In this document: positions 1-8,899 of the stretch, in pieces | How positions within the stretch are numbered: the stretch's first letter is position 1 | Layout: every line of letters begins with the position of its first letter | Origin: Saccoglossus kowalevskii | Lineage: Eukaryota > Hemichordata > Enteropneusta > Harrimaniidae | Length of the DNA: 20,018 nucleotides | Direction of reading: 5' to 3' | Assembly (NCBI RefSeq): GCF_000003605.2 | Contig: NW_003134361.1 | Span: 146,364 to 166,381 of the forward strand | Position numbers and translations under genes: made by a program | Notes under the pieces: model-generated | The model's input: only the letters and a program-made list of their open reading frames with translations | What the model was told of the DNA's origin: nothing | Database searches by the model: none

Positions 1-458
1 TCTGACCTGGATACCTTTGGTATAACCAAAGTTTTGTGACAGTATGACTGACAAGTTTTGTCGATGTTCTGGGGTAAGTTTGATGGTGTAAGATCAGATT
101 GTCGCATCGTTTTTGTGACACGTACATGATATGCCTTGTCTCAACTCCGGCGGAAAAAAAGACTTTGCACGTCGTCGCTCTAATACAGTGGTTGGTGTAC
201 ACTCTGCACAAATCTGCAGCTTTCGAAATTACCTTCATCATCTCCTGTAATTTATTCACCCATAGTGGAAATTACAATACCATATATCGTCGTCGAATCC
301 TGCGTTGTCCAGTGTTCTTTGAAACAGATGGCATTTACCCGGGTGCAATTTCACTGCAATTTTGTCAGCTAGAATTCGAACGCCGCTACGGGACACCAGT
401 TGTTATTGGTGGCATACACTTTTGCCTGAGACTCATAGTTTTTTGCTTTTTTTGTCCT
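1..458 (-). pseudogene. Broken Crypton/ZMYM2-type (DUF3504-like) tyrosine recombinase, C-terminal catalytic part
   Basis: Read on the minus strand in three successive frames, this matches the catalytic half of Crypton-derived tyrosine recombinases (the family domesticated in ZMYM2, QRICH1 and KCTD1). Frame 1 (458 to about 363) carries WCPV (398-387), then AFEF, a TAG stop (371-369) where the family usually has Tyr, and LTKL. Frame 2 (about 360-269) carries LFQR (327-316) and IWYCN. Frame 3 (268-1) carries VNKLQEMM and YTNHCIRAT, with the HxxR box His at 190-188 and Arg at 181-179, then AGV and RHIM. It stays open to the window edge, so the 3' end lies outside. An 11-bp duplication (344-362) causes the first frame change; one lost base near 268-271 causes the second. 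Two catalytic positions are changed: the usual GH reads QK (115-110) and the expected Tyr nucleophile reads His (85-83). Motif assignment is by eye; family membership is fairly sure, extent beyond 458 is not. Confidence 0.75.
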
Positions 459-1584
459 TCAATCCCTCAATCTTATCTAGTACTTAAAGATCATGTTTTC
501 TTTGTTGGAGGTTCGCAATCCATCTCAAAGTCACAGCATTCTGGCTTTCGTTTAGGCACCTCACGGTGTTGAAGGACGATGGTTTAGGTTTGTGTGACGA
601 ACGACAATCACCCAACAACGACCGACGCTCACAACTTGGATCCCACCATTAACAAAAAGCAATATTATGGTTGTATAACTTTTCAGATGTTTTTAATTCA
701 GTATTTTTTTCAATATTCTTCCAAAATTCAACCACTATATTTCCCTAAAAATCAAATAATACCGGTTTTATGTATTTCCGTATTAAATCTGTAGTCAATT
801 CATGTTCCAGGGTCACTTGGTTTAGCCGTGCATTATCAGCCAATATACCATGGATTGCATATGCAAATTTTGGGTTTGGACCAATCAAATCAATCGATTA
901 ACACCATCAATATACTGGTATAATATAATTGTAATTGTTTGCTATATGTTGCTAAACATGTCTAGTCCTAGTTTCCGTTGAGTGGAATATAGTGACCAAA
1001 ATAGACATTGTGCTGTGAATTACAGTGAGTGAAAATGCGATATCTCGATTTTTACTTAACTCCATGGTCTATGCCCATTATAATTAATTTAATTTTCATT
1101 TTCTGATTTGGAGCAATTTTACAATTGTTACCACAGGGACTACACTTGAATAGTAACATTCCATTTTGCACAAAGAGCTTGACAAATACGAAGTTCACCT
1201 CTCAATCTTGATGCAATGATATATATATATCTGATATACGATTACACACAGCCAAATATATGTGTGTTCTTGTCTTGAACTATTATTCTTAATGTACTAC
1301 CATATAATAAAACTATCGATATATATAATCTTATACATGCCCGTAGGGTGTAATAAATAATAATATTTTATAAAACTGTATTCTATCATAGACATGTTTA
1401 TAGAGGGCCATATAGTGATGATTCGTCACATTAAGCAATCTTATGTAGTATATTATTATACGTCTGTCACCGTAACGCCATAACGTCTTCCTGCATACTT
1501 TTCGGTATCCTCATAATAACCTTATATTATTACTATTATTATCGTGAGTATTAATATTACACTATGACTTTAGGATTGTTATTA
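459..1584. other. Non-coding AT-rich stretch
   Basis: No convincing gene is visible. The minus strand at 556-494 has a short run (PKRKPECC...) in the same frame as the last part of the neighbouring recombinase relic. It may be an older upstream piece of that gene, but I cannot support it by motif. There is a short AT run near 1219-1230 and a TTA/CTA-rich patch near 1522-1542. Short open frames here are stop-limited and of AT-rich composition. Confidence 0.6.
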
Positions 1585-1786
1585 TTATTTCAAATATGTT
1601 CCCTGATGTTCATCGAAATCGGGATCCCGTGTAAGTCGGCACATATACGCTGATAAGAAAAACAATATCACCGTACATAAAAATAGAGATCGTCGTATAA
1701 ACCGAGTAGTAACTATTTGCGTGTGCGCTATGGGTGTTTGACTATGCATATGTTTTGCTCGTTTCATCATAAAGCTTACACGATTA
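1585..1786 (-). CDS. Candidate exon: short type II single-pass membrane protein (unidentified)
   Basis: A minus-strand frame runs from ATG at 1770 (or 1767, which has A at -3) to TAA at 1587-1585 and encodes 61 residues. Residues 1-27 are polar and basic, ending in RR. Residues 28-44 are a hydrophobic segment (SLFLCTVILFFLS...). Residues 45-61 are polar and acidic (DPDFDEH). A basic tail, a single membrane segment and a polar exterior is the layout of a type II signal-anchor protein, such as the start of a Golgi glycosyltransferase, but no family motif is present. Upstream on the same strand a pyrimidine-rich tract ends in an AG at 1788-1787 (tatcttttctcag), a good splice acceptor, and the frame is open from there. 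A CACGTG E-box lies at 1820-1825. No polyadenylation signal follows closely. It could equally be a chance frame; expression is not shown. Confidence 0.27.
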
Positions 1787-3022
1787 CTGAGAAAAGATAT
1801 ATCAATCTCATACAGAAATCACGTGTTTGTTGACCCTCGGGCTTAATTCGTTATTTATCAAATTGAAAATCTGCATGACGTCATTTATGAACACTCAATG
1901 GCCGATGTGTAGTTTTCTTATTAAAGCAGTATATAGATAGGATGATCAATTATAGCTGTATTTTTCACTGTACTTTTTTTAGAAATTTAATAAAACCATG
2001 CAATTCGAGCCCTAATTAATTAGATTGATATTTTTTCTCAATTATAGTTTACATGATCGGAACATGTTTTGCTGAAAGGGGTCGGTTATAACCCACTTCA
2101 CAGAAAAGAAATCACTCATGATGGGCGCCGTTGGGTCTATGTAGACAGTTACGTCATGGCATGGGCATTATTTAAATATACGGCGGTTCTAATGGCAAGG
2201 GTCGGTACTCACTGGGAATGGTGTGTGTTAAAAAAATGTCTCGATACGGTGTTCCAATCGACTCCCAGATGTTCGCCAACTGTAATTGGTGTACAAGGTA
2301 GTTGAGCGATATTTGCGATTAATAGTACAATGACTGTATGCGTGTCCAATCCGTCGACTACTTGTCGAATGACAAATTGAGTAGAAGTGTGACTGAGACT
2401 ATTGTTGCGACGTCATCGACTATACAAATGTATGTCATGTCAAGTGACCTTAATGACAAGTTGAACATTTATTGACGAGAAATAGGCCTCGGTAAAATAA
2501 TGCACTTTTTTCAAACATGTGCATGTAACGATACTTATTATGCTCTGATCGGAGAAGTATAATTTCTAGCATTTTCTTCTCAGTGTTGCATAATTTTCAG
2601 ATAACTTCTTGCATACGATGACGAACAAGAATTACACGAATCTGTCCGATCACCCGACTAGTATGTCTGTCTAGCGGGCACGCGCTCGATTTCAGTGCGA
2701 GACAACATTTACCATGTATCCGATCTGTTGGTGCCGCACGCGTTATCTACATCCGCCATAGCCTGGCTACTCAACGTTCTACCCGTGTATTGATTAACGA
2801 ATATTTATATCAGAGTTTGACATCAGTCTTTAGGGGTGTATGTGTTTTTCGGTGTAATTATTGCAGTGTCAGATCTCGCTGAACTACTTTTTCAGCTACG
2901 TTATCTGATTTCACGCCGTAGATGGGCTAAGCAATATCAACGTAAGAGAGAGATCGGGGTGCACCGTGACAAATAAGAAAATCAGAGATCAGAGAAGAAT
3001 GAGAGAAGAAAAAAGTCTAATA
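1787..3022. other. Non-coding stretch without a supported gene
   Basis: The plus-strand frame at 2069-2305 has a protein-like composition (DGRRWVYVDS, THWEW) but no early ATG. A splice-like AG at 2046-2047 precedes it, yet an in-frame TGA at 2054-2056 lies between, so it is not supported as an exon. Nothing else is recognised in this stretch. Confidence 0.55.
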
Positions 3023-3227
3023 CAATTGAAACTATTTCGGGATAATTAGATTCGCTTAACATGTGCTACTGTAATGGTTTGTTTTCACAAAAATATTTTA
3101 TTTGTTCGTTTTAAATTTTTTCTGATAATTTCTTGTATTGATATCAGAAATGAGAAAATTAAGAACAATACTACCCTACAGTAGCACATTTTAAGCGAAT
3201 CCAATTATCCCGAAATAGTTCCAATTG
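3023..3227. mobile_element. Foldback/MITE-like element with 51-bp inverted arms
   Basis: The arms at 3023-3073 and 3177-3227 are inverted copies matching at 48 of 51 positions by direct comparison. Both outer ends begin CAATTG, followed by an ACTATTTCGGGATAATT core. The 103-bp spacer is AT-rich and shows weaker continued pairing near the arms. There is no transposase and no clear target-site duplication, so the superfamily is open. The high arm identity means either a recent insertion or conservation of the hairpin. A transcript through it would fold into a long near-perfect hairpin. Confidence 0.83.
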
Positions 3228-4291
3228 TGTTGTCTTTAAAACATATTTCAAGATTACAGAAATATCTAGCTCAAAAAGTGAAAGGAGAAAAATGTTTGCA
3301 CAATTATTCTACCAAAAATCGTGCAACGCCGTGCAACGCCAGGGTTTTTTCCTTGTCAAAGTTTAAAGGCCATGTGAATCAAATTAAACCTTCTCCGACC
3401 AATAAACGTTATTACGTTGCAGCTTACCTCTGTTGTGTAATAAATCAACCGAATATAATGCGTTCATACAAATTTGCAGACAAAATTGTATCTATTTTTA
3501 ATTGAATTTATTTACGTTGATTAGAAGCTAATGTGCGACGCGGAGCTCATCATTGAGCTGTACAATTGCATTCAGGGAATGCAGGAAATTAAATACGTAT
3601 GGGAACTGTGATTACTTGCATTATAAACTAGTAATTCAATTATAATATTCCAATAACGGGACAGAAGAAAGATAAAAAGGGTTGCTTATGATAGGCAGTA
3701 CCAGGACTCAGAAACGTCTGGAAAATATCATGCTAAATATTAACATACTTATTCTAGTAATATTGAGATATGCCACACGTTACTTGAACGCGCAATTCCG
3801 TGATGTCTTTCTACGGATTCTGCGCAAGCTGCTGTGGAACGCCGGTCGAAGAGACTAGCCGGTAAAAACAGCTAAAGTCCAGAAAACAGCACAAAATCAA
3901 CTTTGAGGTAACCCAAAACAACCACATTTGTATGCAGTTGCACTATTGAAATATACAAATAACCCAACGTATAGTTTTCTGAATGACTTTAGACGTTGTT
4001 TCTATCGACTATATTTGTCGGGCAGTGAAAGTGCCCAGATGTTTTCTCACGAGAATATCTCTATAAGTATCAGTCTGAGTAGCCGCGCCGTACAAATCCA
4101 ACTAAAGAATGAGAACAAAAATATCAAGATGACGAACATGTTAAAAATGAAACTAAGTTTGATATAATAATAAAGATACCACGAGATATAAACTAACAGT
4201 TATGATATTATGTTTTGTAATACTGTATCCAACATCATCATTGTAATTCAGTATTTTAGTTACTATTTAACAAATAGTCTTCACGTAATAC
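3228..4291. other. Non-coding AT-rich stretch
   Basis: Frames at 3227-3505 and 3928-4167 are open but have AT-rich-bias composition (many K, N, I, S) and no recognisable motif. The first starts inside the foldback arm. I see no RNA gene or repeat here. Confidence 0.55.
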
Positions 4292-4350
4292 AATAACAGT
4301 TACGGTAACACGTCTTGAATAAATAAGAGTTACAGTAATACGTCTAGAAT
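4292..4350 (+). repeat. Two-copy diverged tandem repeat, about 30 bp
   Basis: The unit at 4292-4320 (aataacagttacggtaacac then gtcttgaat) is repeated directly at 4321-4350 with substitutions. Both contain AGTTAC, GTAA and ACGTCT followed by GAAT. Related AACAGTTA words recur nearby at 4194-4201 and around 4542-4550, so this may be the remnant of a longer degraded array. Confidence 0.6.
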
Positions 4351-4560
4351 TGTAACCATGAAACAATTATTTGTTTAAATATCAAGAAATAACGTAAACT
4401 ATAATACGTGTCAATGTAACGTTGGTGTGATGATTGTTTTAGCCTGAGTTATTGAGTAAAAACTGTTATTATGCCACGCTATGGACAGTATATGTCATGT
4501 AATGTAGTGTTCTTGTTAGTTACTGTAACCCTCATATGTATTAACAGTTACTATTGAGTC

Positions 4561-4727
4561 TTAAAGTGAGAGGGCCGTCACCTGCGCACGCGCGGGAATT
4601 GAGTCCCAAGCGACGATAACAACACACGCTAAAAACGCAAAGACTTATGGATAGACAATGACATTTGTAAACACTGACACGCTATGGCCAACTGACACAT
4701 GCGCAGGTGACGACTACCCCACCTTAA
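4561..4727. mobile_element. 167-bp MITE-like element flanked by TTAA
   Basis: The element is bounded by TTAA at 4561-4564 and 4724-4727, the target duplication typical of piggyBac-type elements. Inside lie imperfect terminal inverted repeats of about 24 bp. Their inner 13 bp (CGTCACCTGCGCA, 4576-4588) match exactly the reverse complement at 4700-4712; the outer part has six mismatches. There is no coding capacity. The core (4615-4697) recurs at 18247-18327, which supports a dispersed family. Assignment to piggyBac rests only on TTAA; the ends lack the usual CCC start, so another TTAA-using family is possible. Confidence 0.75.
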
Positions 4728-6358
4728 ATTATCTTTGTGTAATGAGTCTAATGGTGAGTCACGATATCGATTAATAACGGCATGGAGGTAAACCTCTATG
4801 GTAACGATGTGTTTACTCTGTATTATTAATATTTAGCAATTTGTATCAAAATACTTAGGTATTGTAACTATGGAATTCATTTTTGATTTTTTTAATGGTT
4901 ATATGAGTATACATTTAGAATGTATGAACCCCTCCCTCGCCAACCTGACTGTCTAAAGGTAAAATCAAATGACGACATTCGGTTGTGTTCACAGCTATGT
5001 GACTGCATTTTGTCTGCTCAGGTCGACGCTTAATTACCAAAATTGTATGCATAACGACTGTTATTTGTCACGCGCGCGCACGTATCCACACGTACAATGA
5101 TAAATGACCTACTAAATTCCCAAGTCGCGTACATTCAGTCGCTCAACACAACACTTATAGCTATCAATGCGATTGCACTTTCAACAACTGAAATGATAGA
5201 ATGGAGTCGTAACGTGTATCGATTTACGGTTTTCATAATGTATTTGACCGGAAGCTAAAAACTTGGAGATGAAGTAATTAACTGAAAAGAGGCATAAAAT
5301 GTTTTGGAATGTTATTGACTTTCAAATTAGGTAAACCACAATGAATAAACAATAAGGTGAAATTAATAAAGTCTCGATACGCCCCTCGTCTCGTCGCGCA
5401 GTGTTCCAAATGAGTCCCATGCGAACGTGCAATGAGACACGATATTCCTATTTAAATTGCTTTCTCTTGAACACGATATCACTTTCGCAAACAAAAAACG
5501 TGTTTATGGTCTCGCACATAGTATGTTATTAAGCTGGTGCAATAACAACCATACATGCGTTTATAACTTTAAATTAATCGTAAGAACCATTTAAGAAACA
5601 TCATTATATGGGGAATTTATCAACATGCCTATCGAAGCAAATATTTAAATAAAATTTGCAACAGTGCCTTGTTAACTCAACTAACTACCACACTCCGTAT
5701 ATATGGCAAAACAATAATAAAATAGTACTGATGATATATCGTAGATATTGCGTCAACTCACATCGACATTTGACTCTTTGACTGGTCATTAACAAAAAAA
5801 GCGCTTTTAACCAAGGTTATTTTTAGTACACCTGCAGCAAACCCAAAATGAAATGAAAACAGTATATCCGGTTTGCTAACTGATTTTCATCAAAAGCATT
5901 ATGATACGAATAAAATGCAACTTATATGACATATTGTATTAAGCGAGGACTAATGATTTATTAATAAGGAGATGATACGGTGGTGATTTCACCGTGTCTA
6001 TTGAGTTTATTATCACGTTAACATCTAAGGCACGCTATTGTACAGAGACGTAAGATATGTGCTGGTTGTTGGTATTTCCAAATATAGAAGAAAAAACACA
6101 AAATATGAATAAAATCGATGATTTATGATTTAGGTCTAAAAACCTCTGAAAAGATCATTGTATTTCTGCTGCAAGCGATAAATGTGATTATCAATTCATG
6201 TCATGTCGATGGAAAATCCGCGAGCGTGAGATATTAGTGACGAACGGCGAAGTTGGTCGTGTCCCCGATCGTCTTATTCAGAAAATACGTTCAGATTTCT
6301 TGTATTACATGAATGAAAACTACTCTTTCGAGAGAGAGTGAAAAAAAGCAGAAGACAA
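4728..6358. other. Non-coding AT-rich stretch
   Basis: No gene is supported. There is a short alternating purine-pyrimidine run (CACGCGCGCGCACGTA) at 5069-5084. A block at 5371-5409 shares two exact words (11 and 9 bp) with 2238-2257, separated here by 19 extra bases. A short ACGGTG/CACCGT hairpin lies near 5977-5995. The rest is unremarkable. Confidence 0.55.
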
Positions 6359-6493
6359 ATGAAAAGCGAAAGGTATGATATCACGCGGGCAATGCCCCGG
6401 ATTGATACTATACAGGCAATTAAAGATGGTGTGCCAGTTAAGGGGTTCTGTATGTATCGAGGTGGCGACCTTCCGCGGTATGGTGGTGAATGA
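6359..6493 (+). CDS. Short coding-like frame, 44 residues, unidentified
   Basis: ATG at 6359 opens a 44-codon frame to TGA at 6491. The product has a mixed, well-balanced composition (YDITRAMPRIDTIQAIKDG, then CMYRGGDLPRYGGE) that is unlike the lysine/asparagine/isoleucine bias of surrounding random frames. The G+C of this stretch is also higher than its flanks. I recognise no family. There is no signal peptide or membrane segment. An in-frame stop lies just upstream, so if real it is a small protein, a first exon or a remnant of a degraded gene. The overlapping minus-strand frame (6507-6274) is arginine/serine/proline-rich and looks like its shadow. Confidence 0.22.
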   Translation: MKSERYDITRAMPRIDTIQAIKDGVPVKGFCMYRGGDLPRYGGE

Positions 6494-7527
6494 CGGGTAA
6501 TCCGCAATGAAGAGCCATGTTGTAGCGACAGCTGATCAAACGTCCACTTGAAACCTCTCGTCTACCGTAGACCCCACTTAACACTCTAATCGGCAATTTC
6601 TTTACGCCATGCTAATAATTGCCGGTAAAATTGCGTAATATTTCATACTTTTGACGTATTTGGACTTAGGGAGGTATTTACTCAGTGCCTACGAGGCAGA
6701 AAACAGTGACACTTGCTACGTGGAGATGCGGAAAGAAAATTGATTAGCGGCGGATTTTCTTTTTCATAAATCTCTGTGTGACCTTAATGTCATAGTAGTA
6801 GTGTCCGTGAGAATTAACGAGGAGTGCAACCACTGCCGCAAACTTAGATATTATATCATACAAAGCTTTTATAAATGTCATGATGTTTACTCAGTATATT
6901 GAGTAACGAGGCGATAACCGCAAGCGATGATGAATGATGGAAGGATTTATTCTGACGGATCTCTTGGGAAATATAGAATCTCTTCGCTACCCTAATCCGG
7001 GACTTTATTAATCTATTGAGCACACATCTTCTGTTGACCTAACCAGAAGGTGTCGAGTCCTTCAGCTTTTCGGCTTTTGTATGTGCGTGCGTGTGTGCTA
7101 CCAATCGCGTCGTTAAAATAATTGTATATAGTCATCTGTAAAACTTGTCAGCTTTATTTGTTGGCGTTTTTAATAAATTGAATTTTCGATATCATAAATC
7201 TAGACTAAGAATGTTTTACATGAGAAATTTAAATAAATCGGTTCTAGTCATGCAGTTAACCTCTGAAACAAACACAATTTAACTGCGCTGTGACAGTCAG
7301 TTCATTCAAAAGATAAGTTCGACAGAGACGCTCGCATTGTTCTTCAAATATTATTCTACGTTCCTATACAATGCAATTACTGAAAAACAAACACACATAA
7401 AATACAACATGTGATTTTTACCCCAAATCATGACAAATCTTGCCACTGCGGGCAGACGCTCCACTCACTACGCCACCTAATAACCCCTCCCCATGTGCTG
7501 GCGACGATGACCGTGCAGAAGGCAATA
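6494..7527. other. Non-coding stretch
   Basis: No gene is recognised. A short GT/GC-alternating run (tgtgcgtgcgtgtgtgc) is at 7082-7098. Otherwise this is AT-rich sequence with frequent stops in all frames. Confidence 0.55.
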
Positions 7528-7740
7528 ATAATATATTACTGTAAAAAAAAACTTTATACTCGCTTGGAATTAATTTTCCGCTATTTTCAGTAAAAATAAA
7601 ATCCAGCAAATATACCTTTTTTCCTAAATGTTACACTCAAAAATCAGTAAAAAAATAAATTCCACCATACAAAACATCCAGTAAGTCTTTTCAGCGAAAA
7701 TTATTTCCAGTCAAAATAAAGTATTTTACAGTATATTACT
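7528..7740. mobile_element. AT-rich imperfect foldback element
   Basis: The left arm (7528-7582) and the reverse complement of the right arm (7692-7740) align with gaps. Shared blocks in order are ATA-T-CTGTAAAA, ACTTTAT, TGGAA-TAATTTT and CGCT. Several loose internal repeats of the type CAGTAAAAATAAAATCCA follow (7588, 7648 and 7709 regions). No target duplication is clear. It may be an old MITE; AT-richness makes some of the match cheap, so confidence is moderate. Confidence 0.45.
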
Positions 7741-8871
7741 TTTATTATAACAATTTAAAAAATACGACAAAATTGCAGATACGCACACTGCTCAATTGCT
7801 CAACCCCTCAGTGCAGCGTTGACGTGGACCATAGCATCACATCATAATATAATATTTGTTGTCATCTAAAAATATCCCAGATGACCACATATTTGGATCT
7901 ATCATGTACCAATTAAAAAAAGGGAATTCACCCTCTTGTCTAACTAATGTATTACGTATGAAGCGAATTGAAGCGATGGATCAACGCACAGTATTATTTG
8001 AGAGCAACGTTCATCACTCTGATTGAAATTTAGTTCATCTAAAAAACTGCAACAATGAGATGAGCTAACTTCAGTACGCAACATTCTGTAAGTTGAGTTA
8101 AGCGAATTGTAATTGTTCGTGAATCTGTATATTTTGTATATTGATATAAAATCAACAGATGTACAGAAACAAATGATGCGAAGGTAGCCAGAAACTTGAT
8201 TCGGCATATTGTTTCGTTCCCACTCTCTCAATCTACTGATTTATTTCCTTCTGTTCATGCAACATTGTAGTCACTATTTATTTTATAGTGAGAGCAACTC
8301 GTTTAAGCGGCCTTCACCGACACATCCCAGCAGACTGTACGTGTTAATGTCAATATGTCTGATGGTGTTAAAACTCTCCTTAGTAGCATTATTGCACTAA
8401 TCCCCGCGGAATGTGATCCCAATTATTCAATTAAGCGTAATTTGCATATTAGTATGCTGTAATTGACAGGTCAGAACGAAATCGACACCGTTGTGGCGTG
8501 CGTATTTACTCGCCATTCAGTATTGTAACAGATTCGTCTGTAGTTTACATATTTGCAGCATTATGCATAATACATTTGTTGAAAGTGATACGTACATCAT
8601 GTAAGAGCATTACAGCAAATTTCATAGTATATATGATCAAAATTATTTTCGATCAGAAACTCATATATGCTAATTTGATATGACGTAATGAACCTAAATA
8701 ACTCTCCGAACTATTCTACGTGGATACGTCATACACACGTAGCTACGGCATGCGTAGAAACGGAATACGCAGTATTGCTAATAAAACCAACGAATGACTT
8801 TAATTTAAAATATTATTTGCGTCTATAGGGCTTTTGCTGGCAGGCTACATTGATTGTTCCTATTTCGGCTT
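7741..8871. other. Non-coding stretch
   Basis: A minus-strand frame at 8231-7944 is open for 95 codons, with an internal ATG about eight codons in, but has no recognisable motif, membrane pattern or coding signature. No RNA gene or repeat is seen. Confidence 0.5.
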
Positions 8872-8899
8872 TTATTATTATTATTATTATTATTATTAT
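8872..8899 (+). repeat. (TTA)n microsatellite
   Basis: About nine uninterrupted TTA triplets. Expected to be length-polymorphic. The flanking sequence is not recognised as an element. Confidence 0.95.

Noticed and set aside
99-572. 157-codon plus-strand frame
   Set aside because: It is antisense to the recombinase relic and has no motif; the minus strand explains the region better. It also starts at TTG.
2069-2305. 78-codon frame with protein-like composition and a splice-like AG upstream and GTAGTT downstream
   Set aside because: It begins at TTG, and an in-frame TGA at 2054-2056 separates it from the AG, so it is not open as an exon. No motif.
5069-5084. Z-DNA-forming regulatory site
   Set aside because: Only 16 bases of alternating CG/CA; too short to support a functional claim.
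7944-8231. 95-codon minus-strand frame
   Set aside because: Starts at TTG, has no recognisable motif or membrane pattern, and composition fits chance in AT-rich DNA.
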